Assembly: GCA_016788465.1 (NCBI GenBank)
Contig: JAEURV010000003.1
Location: 1-48,270, forward strand
DNA length: 48,270 nt
Direction of reading: 5' to 3'
Source: Nitrospira sp.
GTDB taxonomy: Bacteria; Nitrospirota; Nitrospiria; Nitrospirales; Nitrospiraceae
A program made the position numbers and the translations under genes. The notes under the pieces are model-generated. The model had not been told where the DNA came from and did no database searches. It worked only from the letters and a program-made list of their open reading frames with translations. Each line of letters opens with the position of its first letter. Position 1 is the stretch's first letter. Positions 9,957 through 17,572 of this stretch are shown here, one piece after another.

Positions 9957-10373
9957 TGCGCAGATGAAAAACTGGAGGTTTTGAGCAGCTGCTGGCTGGG
10001 CCAAGTGATGTGCAGTAGCCGGACGGTTCATTGTGTGTTGGGACGCAGCATTCGCTAGCAGCGGAAACTGCCTTGGTGAAGATACCAAGGTTTGTTGCTG
10101 AGCCACCTTGTAACAATCTGCATTGCTGAAATGCCTGTTCTGCGAGCGCGATGTCTTGATTATCTTTGTCTTACCTTTATGCAGTAGATCCTGGAGCCGT
10201 GTGCGGCCTTGGCCCCTAGCATGTAGAGGTCACCGTTGTACGGCTCTTGAACTATTCAACTATGGCTTTGAGATTGCTTTCTTTTTTCATCGGTCTTGGC
10301 GGGGGTTCTGTGGGTGTCATTCGAGCTCGGTTTGCGTTGAGCAGGAATCGCCGGAGCTTGTTGGCACGCTGTA
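9957..10373. other. gene-free interval upstream of tRNA-Arg
   Basis: No coding frame with recognisable content was found on either strand; short frames here overlap the pseudogene or the tRNA and have no ribosome site. It may include further decayed material from the DUF1566 locus. Confidence 0.4.
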
Positions 10374-10449
10374 TGGTGCGCCCGACAGGACTTGAACCTG
10401 TAACCTTCTGATCCGTAGTCAGATGCTCTATCCATTGAGCTACGGGCGC
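10374..10449 (-). tRNA. tRNA-Arg (anticodon ACG)
   Basis: Reading the minus strand, the acceptor GCGCCCG pairs with CGGGCGC. The D-arm (GCTCAATGGATAGAGC) and T-arm (TTACAGGTTCAAGTCCTGT) are normal. The anticodon stem TCTGA/TCAGA encloses CTACGGA, giving anticodon ACG, which is read as ICG after A34 deamination and decodes CGN arginine codons. Discriminator A is followed by an encoded CCA (10374-10376). Confidence 0.96.
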
Positions 10450-10757
10450 GAATCGAGAATATTTTGAATATTGAGTGTTTGGTGTTGGGTCGGGGGGGCT
10501 GAGAAATTAAACCAAGCATCCGTGGCATGCGCCATCCCTGGAGCTTATACCCCCTTCGCCCATCCTTCAACACCCCTGCGTACGGCAGGGAAGTTTATAC
10601 AGTGGGCAGTGAGAGAGGGTCAAGTAAAACCGGTAGCATGAGATAAGGTGGCCTGAGGGGGAAAGGGCTTGCGATCTGAATATGGGTGAGGCTGGATTGG
10701 ATAATCATGAACTGATCGTGCGTCTGCTTCAGTGTTCGGCTCTCGTCAAAACTCAGA
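10450..10757. other. gene-free interval between tRNA-Arg and the cyclase gene
   Basis: No coding frame, RNA or repeat was recognised. The tRNA promoter should lie at about 10450-10510 on the minus strand, but no clear -35/-10 pair can be assigned by eye. Confidence 0.35.
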
Positions 10758-13700
10758 TCAGCGGGGAGCACTCAGTTTGTAAACCTGTTGGATCAATGGT
10801 GAGGTGTCAAAACTACTGCGTAGGCGTTCGTCGTGCAGGCAATTGTTGATACCATCGAGGACCTTTCGGGCTTCCACATAGGCATTGTATGCAGCGTCCG
10901 GCCGACGGCGCGCTTCGTTCAGTCGGCCGAGCGCGACGTGGGTTTTCCAAATTTGAGTCGGGTTTGCCGTTCTTCGTGCAAAGATCAAGGCTTGCTGCAA
11001 GGCATGCAGGCTGTCATCCCACCGGCGTTCGGCCAGCGCGACTTCGCCACGCAGCCGCCAACCCTTGGCGAGATTCTTGGTTGAGTTGGTGCGTGTGGCG
11101 ATCTCCAGACACTGATCGGCCCACTCCCAAGCTTTGGCGGTATTGCCGCAGATAAGGCTCAGATCCCCCATGGTCGAGAAAAGGTGCGTCGAGTATCGCC
11201 AGCGCATCCAGTCGCTGGTGGCAGGATGCTTCACCAATTTGTAGGTTTCCTCTGTGACCTCCTGAGCCTCAGGGAGCTTTCCTTGAGCCAGCAACAGATC
11301 AGCGAGGTTGATGTTGGCATTGGCAAAGGTCTCGGGATCACCACGCTTGCGCGCGCCGTCCGCACTCCGATTATTCATGTCCAGCGCGCGCGTATGGTTG
11401 TCGAATTCAATCCAGAGCCATCCCAACGTGTTGAGGACGCGAAGGCTTATCACTTCAGCGCCGACTTTCTCAGAGAAGGCGAGATGTTGTTCCAGCTTCA
11501 TCAGCGCTGCGTCGTACTCTCCTTTGCCGATGCAAACAAGGCCGGAGATCCACACGGTCCAGAGTAAAGGCATCACCAAGCGATGTTCGTGCGCAATGTG
11601 GACCGCCTCCTCTACTTGCTGGGCTGCTTCCATGTATTCCCCTGCCCAGTTCCTCTGAAGCGCAAGGCAACCGAGGGACAGTGATTCCGGAACATGCGCG
11701 GCCGTGGCGCGGCCGATGCGCAACGCCTCAGTCCACTCGATTCGAGCTGCCTCAAGCCGTTCGGTCGTGGCGTAGATGTACCCATTTGTAAAACGGCTGG
11801 CTGCGATGACCGGTGCGGCATCAACTTGGGTGGCGACATCGAGCGCCTGTCTGGATTCTTCGAGCGCCTTGTCGAAGTCATGTGCCCAGAATGACGAAAA
11901 TGCCATGCTGGCCAGGGCAGCGCCTTCTTTCACTTTATCTCCGGTTTGCCTGGCGAGGGCGAGCAGAGATTCACCTTCACCATGCGAGTTCAAAAAATCA
12001 CTCAGAGCGAAATAGGCATTCGCTTTGGCCTCTCGGATCGACATGAGGACCTTGACGTCCACGGATCCTTCGAGCCGACTCGTGACGTCGAGGGATTTGT
12101 CATAGAGGACAACGGCTTCTCGGTTGGCAAACGATTTCAGCGCCTTCTCGGCGCTTCTGAGCAAGTAACCGAGAGCATGTGACCAGTCCTCCGCACGCGT
12201 GAAATGATGCGCGAGAACCTCATATTGTTCGGCGAGCCGATCTGCATAGAGTGTCTCGATGGCCAGCGCGATGATCCGGTGCAATTCCTTACGTCGCTGA
12301 ATGAGCAAGGAACCGTATGCGATGTCATGGGTGAGAGCATGCTTGAAGATGTACGCCTGTTCGGAGGAAAGCCGTTTTTCGTAGATGAGTCCTACCGCCT
12401 TTAGTTCTTGTAAAGGACTTGCGCCGTGATCTTGGATGTCGGTGATGCGGTCAAGAAGCCGGGTGGTGAATTCTCGGCCGATGACGGAGGCAAGTTGAAG
12501 GATTTTTTTGGGTACTTCGTCGAGGCGGTCGATTCTGGCCATGATGACGTCTTGGATGGTGCTAGGAACGAAGATTTCCGTCATCCGCTTGGCCAGAACG
12601 TACCGTTCACCGGATCTTCGTATGGCTCCGGCTTCCTGGAGAGATTTTATGATCTCTTCTAGGAAGAAGGGATTCCCTTCCGCCCTTGAGGTTACCAGCC
12701 TGTGCAAGTCTCGTGGCAAGCTCTTGACAGATAGTACGGATTCCGCCATGTGCTTGCTGTCCTCTACAGACAGCGGTGTGAGCCTGATGTTGCTGTGGTA
12801 GGTGTGATTCCCGAAAGGATGTGAATAACTCGTCCGGTACGTGAAGATATCAAGAATCCGATTCGCGGGCACGATAGTGGCCATCAGGGACAAATAATCC
12901 TCGGTTGCCTTATCCATCCAATGACAATCTTCGTGCACCCGTATGAGGGGTTGGATAGTTGAGGCCTCTACGAAAAACTGGCGCAGGGCATCGAATGTTT
13001 CGCCGCGCCGTTGCTGAGGATCCATGGTAAGGACGGCGGGATCACCAGGTTCAATTGATAAAAGATGCCGAAGGTAAGGGATGATAGGGCGTAAGTGTTC
13101 TCCAACATTCAGAACCCCGAGCGCGATTTTGTCGGCAATTGTGCTCTCGTTATCGTCACCCTCGATTCCGAAGGTTCGCTTCATCATGTCGATGATGGGA
13201 TGCATCGCCATTGATTGACCAAATGACATGCATTGCCCCTCGATCCAAGTCGCATCGCCGCTTAGCTTGCGATGGAACTCGTGCAGGAGCCGAGATTTCC
13301 CGATACCCGGCTCGCCGATGATGAATGCAACTTGCCCCTGTCCGCCCCGTGCCTTGTCGAAGCAGTCGAGGAGCGCCTGCAATTCAGGCTCACGCCCGAC
13401 ATAAGGCGTAAGCCCGCCCTCGGCCGCGACTTCCATCCTCGTGCGGCCTTCGCGCATTCCCAGAATTTCCCAGGCTACTACGGGTTCCGTCTTTCCCTTC
13501 AGAGTAAGACCACCGAGTATGCGAGTCTGAAAGTACCCTTTGACGAGCCGATGGGTGGCTTCTGATACGAGGATCTGTCCACGGTCTGCGGTCTGCTGTA
13601 GTCGTGCCGAAATGTTGGTGGTATCGCCCATCGCAGTATAATCCGTACGAAGGTCTGTACCGATGGGGCCTACGACAACAAGACCGGTATTCAGGCCTTG

Positions 13701-14279
13701 ACGGACCTGGAAGGTGAGATCACGCTGCTGCCGGAGATCTTCTTGATAGGCTTCAAGAGCTTTGCGTATTCCCAGCGCTGCGTGGACTGCGCGTTGAGCA
13801 TGATCCTCATGGGCAAGGGGTGCCCCGAAGAGAGCCATGATTCCGTCGCCTAGGAACTGGCTAACCGTACCTTCGAAGTGATGAACTTCCTCCAGCATCA
13901 GCTTGAAGGCATGCTGCATGATGGTGTGGACGTCTTCTGGGTCAAGCCGCTCGGACATCGATGTGAAGCCGGCGACGTCGACGAAGAGGACGGTGACTTG
14001 CTTACGTTCGCCTTCCAGCACGGGCAGAGAGTTGAAGACCTTTTCGGGAGAACGCTTCGGCGTGTAGCTCGCTGGAGTTTCAGAGAAGACTGCGGAACGG
14101 GCGAGCAGAGTTTCTGGGCCGACCTCAGAGCCGAGTGGCGATCCACAGCCATCACAGAAACGACTGCCTGGCTCAATTATTAAACCACACCTCTGGCATG
14201 CCATCGCCAGAGGTGTCCCGCATTCTCGGCAGAACCGAGCTCCTTCACGGTTCTCAGCGCGACAATGAGAACAGTGCAT
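10758..14279 (-). CDS. zinc-ribbon / class III cyclase / AAA ATPase / TPR protein
   Basis: 1173 residues. Two zinc ribbons come first (C3, C6, C17, C20 and C28, C31, C42, C45). A class III nucleotide cyclase domain follows at about 92-272, with metal-binding aspartates D101 (FVDVAGFTS) and D145 (FLGDGIMALFGAP) and the NISAR segment (N222, R226). Then comes an AAA_16-type ATPase with Walker A GEPGIGKS (322-329), and ~600 helical residues with TPR character. The architecture is that of large cytoplasmic signalling ATPases coupled to a cyclase. The position that is Lys in active adenylate cyclases is Gln here (Q141), as in the Gln/Asn-type mycobacterial enzymes such as Rv0386, so cAMP synthesis is not certain. 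Input signal and output are unknown. The gene stands alone, and its ribosome site is weak (GGAA about 8 bases upstream). Confidence 0.88.
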   Translation of the reverse strand: MHCSHCRAENREGARFCRECGTPLAMACQRCGLIIEPGSRFCDGCGSPLGSEVGPETLLARSAVFSETPASYTPKRSPEKVFNSLPVLEGERKQVTVLFVDVAGFTSMSERLDPEDVHTIMQHAFKLMLEEVHHFEGTVSQFLGDGIMALFGAPLAHEDHAQRAVHAALGIRKALEAYQEDLRQQRDLTFQVRQGLNTGLVVVGPIGTDLRTDYTAMGDTTNISARLQQTADRGQILVSEATHRLVKGYFQTRILGGLTLKGKTEPVVAWEILGMREGRTRMEVAAEGGLTPYVGREPELQALLDCFDKARGGQGQVAFIIGEPGIGKSRLLHEFHRKLSGDATWIEGQCMSFGQSMAMHPIIDMMKRTFGIEGDDNESTIADKIALGVLNVGEHLRPIIPYLRHLLSIEPGDPAVLTMDPQQRRGETFDALRQFFVEASTIQPLIRVHEDCHWMDKATEDYLSLMATIVPANRILDIFTYRTSYSHPFGNHTYHSNIRLTPLSVEDSKHMAESVLSVKSLPRDLHRLVTSRAEGNPFFLEEIIKSLQEAGAIRRSGERYVLAKRMTEIFVPSTIQDVIMARIDRLDEVPKKILQLASVIGREFTTRLLDRITDIQDHGASPLQELKAVGLIYEKRLSSEQAYIFKHALTHDIAYGSLLIQRRKELHRIIALAIETLYADRLAEQYEVLAHHFTRAEDWSHALGYLLRSAEKALKSFANREAVVLYDKSLDVTSRLEGSVDVKVLMSIREAKANAYFALSDFLNSHGEGESLLALARQTGDKVKEGAALASMAFSSFWAHDFDKALEESRQALDVATQVDAAPVIAASRFTNGYIYATTERLEAARIEWTEALRIGRATAAHVPESLSLGCLALQRNWAGEYMEAAQQVEEAVHIAHEHRLVMPLLWTVWISGLVCIGKGEYDAALMKLEQHLAFSEKVGAEVISLRVLNTLGWLWIEFDNHTRALDMNNRSADGARKRGDPETFANANINLADLLLAQGKLPEAQEVTEETYKLVKHPATSDWMRWRYSTHLFSTMGDLSLICGNTAKAWEWADQCLEIATRTNSTKNLAKGWRLRGEVALAERRWDDSLHALQQALIFARRTANPTQIWKTHVALGRLNEARRRPDAAYNAYVEARKVLDGINNCLHDERLRSSFDTSPLIQQVYKLSAPR

Positions 14280-14455
14280 GTTCGTTATTCCGGCCTATCT
14301 GAGTGAAGTCAACCATATCGCCCATGGAACGCTCTCCTGTGGGGGTGGTGCTGCGCTTTGGTGCCGAGAGGCGGAGCGCTGAATCGTAGCATATTCACGA
14401 TTGGCATGCCTCAAGTAGGAAGGCCTTCTGTTTTCAGATACAAGATACCCCGGCT

Positions 14456-14686
14456 ATGAAGCAAGAAATAGGGGATGAAGTAGTGAAGCTCATTGAATGG
14501 TGCCATGCACCCTCAGATATCCATTTTGAGATCACAGGTGAGGACGAGAGATGGAAGGCTGTCTCATCTCAGTACACATCAGAGGTAATACTTGCACAGT
14601 TCTCTATGAGGAGGGGACAAGATGTGGCTGCCAGAAAAGTCTGGAAGTCCCAGATGCGCCGGTTCACTAAGGGATGGCCGTACTGA
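14456..14686 (+). CDS. small frame of uncertain reality (76 aa)
   Basis: It encodes a charged, soluble peptide starting MKQEIGDEVVKLIEWCHAP, with a mildly amphipathic composition and no family I recognise. There is no good ribosome site, and its last 20 bases run into the end of the convergent lipoprotein gene at 14667. It could be a real small gene or a leftover of a longer one; I lean to non-functional. Confidence 0.2.
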   Translation: MKQEIGDEVVKLIEWCHAPSDIHFEITGEDERWKAVSSQYTSEVILAQFSMRRGQDVAARKVWKSQMRRFTKGWPY

Positions 14687-15014
14687 CTTCATTTGAGACG
14701 GTACTTTCAGCCCCATCCGCATTGAATGCGGTGACTACGAAGAAATAGGTGGTGCCAGGTGCCAGATCAGTGGCGGTGTACGTTGTGACATCCATGGACG
14801 TCGTAGCAATTGGGGGCCCATAGCCCCCTGATGTTGTTGCCGAATAGATCTTATATCCGGCGAGATTTCTTCCGATGCTTGCTTCCCAAGAAAGCCTGGC
14901 TGTTCCATCATTATCCGTGGGAAGAGCTGAGTTCTGGGACTGGTCCGATGCCGAACAGGCGGCCAGAAGGAGTAAAAGGGCACCGAGTTGAAACGCACGA
15001 TAGAAACGTGTCAT
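14667..15014 (-). CDS. fibronectin type III lipoprotein, copy 1
   Basis: 115 residues. A signal peptide with lipobox LLLLLAAC (C20) predicts lipid anchoring, and a 20-residue linker leads to one fibronectin type III domain. The FN3 signatures are LSWEAS, LAGYKIYSAT, YTATDLAPGTTYFFVVTAFN and ESTVSNEV. The domain ends the protein, so it is a bare FN3 adhesion or scaffold module at the cell surface or in the periplasm. It is a close paralogue of the gene at 15920-16270, same strand and same layout, about 900 bp away. The two are separated by IS3 debris, so they look like a local duplication. The partner is unknown. Confidence 0.82.
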   Translation of the reverse strand: MTRFYRAFQLGALLLLLAACSASDQSQNSALPTDNDGTARLSWEASIGRNLAGYKIYSATTSGGYGPPIATTSMDVTTYTATDLAPGTTYFFVVTAFNADGAESTVSNEVSTAIP

Positions 15015-15427
15015 ATGCGGTGGCTTGCTGATGGCCCAAAGTCCGGTTCTGTAAGATTACTCGGTCATCTCCATACGTCAGCGGTGTTGCGATGTCTACG
15101 AGAACATGGCCTTGAAGAAGCCATTTAAAATATCAAGGAGCAAGAACGAAGACCGGTGATGACTCGGACGAGGGACCAGTGGGTGTCCATCAAAGTCATG
15201 TCAATGTGTCAGAATGTATTCAGTGTTGCAACTCTTTGAAAGCCGAACAGTAAGGTAAGATTAAGAAAGTGGATGCCTTCAACCTACAACCTGAGGTCTG
15301 GAGGTGAGAGACAGAACAGGTATGGTGCCACCAGCATATGAAAGAGTTCTGGGAGCAAGTTGTGCTGTTGGTTCAGAACCGGGAATTAACGATTTCCAGA
15401 GCGGCCAGGTGACTGGTGATATCCGAC
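15015..15427. other. interval with possible mobile-element debris
   Basis: No intact gene. Near 15338-15410 (+) a short frame reads MKEFWEQVVLLVQNRELTIS then RAAR and stops. It looks like a helix-turn-helix fragment and may be the start of the transposase debris listed next. Nothing else is recognisable. Confidence 0.3.
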
Positions 15428-15815
15428 AAGACACAGGCGAACTGGGTGTGTCGATCCTGGCCCAGCCAACTCGCCATGATGAAGGAGCCTCAGTGGCTCG
15501 TGACCGAGATGGAGGCCGAGGGTTCCTGCATCGTTCCGATCACGCCTCAGAGTATTGATTGTACCCAGGATTATCAGGAGCAGTTGCGGCAGTTTGGCAT
15601 CATCCCTTCTATGAGCCGCAAGGGAAACTGTTATGCAACGCGCCGATGGAGAGACTCCGGGGCTGGCTCAAGCATGAGCTGGTGCCTCATCGGCGGTATG
15701 CTACGCGGGCACAGGCTCGACAAGGAAGCTCGGAGTACATGAGATTTTCTCTCACGGTTGGCGGCGGCATCCTCGGCTAGGGGATCTTTCGCTGGTGGTT
15801 TTTGTTCAACCGTAG
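15428..15815 (+). pseudogene. IS3-family OrfB transposase remnant
   Basis: Pieces of the integrase-core transposase appear in order but in changing frames. First is a weak match ANWVCRSWPSQLA. Next is FLHRSDHASEY (normally LHHSDRGSQY, containing a catalytic Asp), then QLRQFGIIPSMSRKGNCY. A one-base deletion in what should be GNCYDNAPMERF leads to APMERLRGWLKHELV and HRRYATRAQARQ. Another shift leads to FSHGWRRHPRLGDLSLVVF, stopping at 15813. These are the hallmarks of the C-terminal half of IS3-family OrfB. At least three shifts and substitutions at conserved positions show long decay. No terminal inverted repeats could be placed by eye. Confidence 0.8.
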
Positions 15816-15919
15816 GCCCGCCAACAGCTGTCGGCATGAAGCTGCAATCGATCGCGTCTACTATTGAGGATCAAGGTCAGTTGCCGGAACATTCGAGAAA
15901 TCTTAGGTGCGATCGGTGG

Positions 15920-16270
15920 CTAAGAGATGATCGTACGGGCTTCGTTTGAGAAGCTACTTTCAGTCCCATCCGTATTGAATACGGTGACGACGAAAAAGTA
16001 TGTGGTGCCGGGTGCCAGACCGGTGACGGTGTAGGTTGTGACATCGATGGGTGTTGTAGCTATTGGAGTTGCATAGGCCCCCGATGCCGTTGCCAGATAG
16101 ATCTTGTATCCGGCGAGATCCGTTCCAGTATTTGGATCCCAAGAAAGTACCGCGATTCCACTAGTAGCCGGAGACATATCTGCCTCGAGCGAGGGGTCCG
16201 CTGCCGCACAGGCTGTCAGAACGAGGAGAACGACACCGAGAAACAGATGATAGAAGCGAGTCGTAATCAT
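15920..16270 (-). CDS. fibronectin type III lipoprotein, copy 2
   Basis: 116 residues. The signal peptide has lipobox LLVLTAC (C21), followed by a short linker and a single FN3 domain with LSWDPNTGTDLAGYKIYLAT, YTVTGLAPGTTYFFVVTVFN and SSFSNEA. It is about 70% identical by eye to the copy at 14667-15014 across the FN3 domain, with a more divergent linker and signal peptide. It is probably an outer- or inner-membrane-anchored lipoprotein with a binding or scaffold role. Upstream (minus strand) lies about 300 bp without a gene; the inverted pair GTCAAC/GTTGAC at 16285-16312 could be an operator but is unproven. Confidence 0.82.
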   Translation of the reverse strand: MITTRFYHLFLGVVLLVLTACAAADPSLEADMSPATSGIAVLSWDPNTGTDLAGYKIYLATASGAYATPIATTPIDVTTYTVTGLAPGTTYFFVVTVFNTDGTESSFSNEARTIIS

Positions 16271-16564
16271 CTTGGCCGTCCTTTGTCAACTGACATGGTA
16301 GGGTGAGTTGACTTAGTCCGTACCCTCCGCAAGCTCTGTACCGGTGTCTCTGCCAAAAGGGATCTGCCAACCTATTTGAAATATTGATCAATGGGAGAGG
16401 ATGTGCGCGGTAATGTTGGTTGAGGCTAGGGTGTCGAAATCAATTTTGTACGGTTAGGCCAGAATTTGGTTATACGGTGTACCTGCCAATGTTTGAACAG
16501 GGATGAGCTTGCGGGGCTGATTGAGGGAGTCAGAATAGCGGGGAGCTATCTACCTAGAAACGAC

Positions 16565-16595
16565 GAGGGGCTTCCTACAGAGTAGGAAGCCCCTC
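16565..16595 (-). terminator. strong hairpin terminator of the Lys/His repeat gene
   Basis: GAGGGGCTTCCTAC, a 3-nt loop and the exact reverse complement form a 14-bp stem. On the minus strand it is followed by CGTCGTTTCT. It sits 24 bases after the stop of the gene at 16620-16856. The rest of the interval 16271-16619 shows no gene. Confidence 0.75.
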
Positions 16596-16619
16596 AATCA
16601 AGTGTCGCTAAGTTAAAAC

Positions 16620-16856
16620 TTAGTGGCCCTTCTTCTCTTCCTTCTTCTCGCCGAAGGTGTCGGCATGGCCGCCCTTCTTCTCTTCCTTCTTGTCGCCGAA
16701 GGTGTCGGCATGGCCACCCTTCTTCTCATCCTTCTTCTCACCAGCCATCACGACATGGCCGCTCTTCTTCTCTTCCTTCTTTTCGCCAGCGAAAGCCGGT
16801 GCGCTGAAGGTCACTGCCACTGCCACTGCCATCACTGCCATCAACATGCTCTTCAT
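16620..16856 (-). CDS. small secreted Lys/Glu/His-rich repeat protein
   Basis: 78 residues. A clear Sec signal peptide ends at SAPAFA (residue 23). The whole mature part is four tandem units of about 15 residues, of the form G(E/D)KKEEKKGGHADTF; the first differs (SGHVVMA) and the last is cut short. The mature protein is thus highly charged, with one His per unit, and should be disordered; it might bind metal or nucleic acid in the periplasm or outside. An AAGGGG ribosome site precedes the ATG, and an AT-rich -10-like TATAAAAT lies at about 16876-16885. A strong terminator follows, so this is an independent transcription unit. Family unknown to me; function not assignable. Confidence 0.75.
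   Translation of the reverse strand: MKSMLMAVMAVAVAVTFSAPAFAGEKKEEKKSGHVVMAGEKKDEKKGGHADTFGDKKEEKKGGHADTFGEKKEEKKGH
16627..16761 (-). repeat. three 45-bp tandem repeats inside the Lys/His repeat gene
   Basis: Units start at 16627, 16672 and 16717. The first two differ at only two of 45 positions; the third diverges in its second half; a fourth, partial unit follows from 16762. The near identity of the first two suggests a recent in-frame duplication by slippage. Confidence 0.85.
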
Positions 16857-17299
16857 TCTGAAAACCCCTTGTTAAGATTTTATAAGAATGTGTGCCACTC
16901 ATTGGCACTTGAGGAAGATATACAGCAAAGGTAATGCCGCTCTTGATTCTTCTGCACATGAGACCAAGAGCATTGATGAATCAGTAGGTTAGCAAATGTC
17001 TCTCATAAATACTCGAAGGGATTTGCCTACAGGTGGCTGTAGCAGAATAGCTGTGGTCGAGCCAAACTGCCTCAGTTCATAGAAGACTGCTGGTGATGGT
17101 CTGGCTGCTGTCTTGCCGACCGATACTCTTAAACCAAGTGCGAGTTAGTAGGGAGGTATGAGTCGGCGGCATTGATTGAACGGAAAGTTTACGGTCTTGT
17201 GATTCTACGGGGGTATGTTCGTTGAAATGCTACTTATATTTATTCCTAAATTATATTGTCAGACAATCCATCACGACGCTCTTGATGGAAGGTCTCGCG
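16857..17299. other. gene-free interval upstream of the repeat protein
   Basis: No gene seen. It contains GTGCCA-5 nt-TGGCAC (16892-16908), just upstream of the AT-rich promoter-like sequence of the repeat protein gene. The position suits an operator, but this is speculative. The remainder shows no RNA or repeat. Confidence 0.4.
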
Positions 17300-17572
17300 C
17301 TATCCGCCTGATATCACTGGCCGGATTTCGATCTGGTCCTGGTCGAGGAGCATCTCGTCTTCCGTCACCAATTCATCGCCACGAATAACGAGGTGTGCTT
17401 CGATGACCAAATTCAATTCTCGGAGGAGGTCTTTTGCTCGCTTCGGACCCTTGACGGCGACGGTTCTTGAGGGGTGACTCAGTTGGACTTGCATATCCGG
17501 ATGATACGCGTGAGTGTGATCAAGGAGCAAGGGGGACACTGGCTCTATTTGAAAGCCAACATCGCTTAGCAT
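17300..17572 (-). CDS. ThiS/MoaD-like beta-grasp sulfur-carrier protein
   Basis: Up to 90 residues. The C-terminus IEIRPVISGG ends in the Gly-Gly that ThiS, MoaD and related carriers need for adenylation and thiocarboxylation, and the body (VQLSHPSRTVAVKG, LLRELNL, DQDQIEIRPV) reads as a ubiquitin-like beta-grasp fold. The ATG at 17572 overlaps the cca stop (ATGCTAA), suggesting translational coupling. An internal ATG at 17494 would give a 64-residue protein, closer to the usual ThiS length, so the start is uncertain. No thiamin or molybdopterin gene is nearby. Its place after a tRNA-maturation gene hints at tRNA thiolation (TtuB-like), which is inference only. Confidence 0.7.
   Translation of the reverse strand: MLSDVGFQIEPVSPLLLDHTHAYHPDMQVQLSHPSRTVAVKGPKRAKDLLRELNLVIEAHLVIRGDELVTEDEMLLDQDQIEIRPVISGG

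Noticed and set aside
9763..10116. 117-codon frame on the minus strand
   Set aside because: It overlaps the DUF1566-type pseudogene, which has clear family wording on the plus strand; the antisense peptide has none.
16271..16400. Possible c-di-GMP riboswitch before the FN3 lipoprotein
   Set aside because: Considered because such switches often precede surface proteins, but the conserved GEMM core elements could not be found on the minus strand.
16892..16920. Possible sigma-54 promoter (TGGCAC)
   Set aside because: The matching GC element at the required -12 spacing is missing on both strands.
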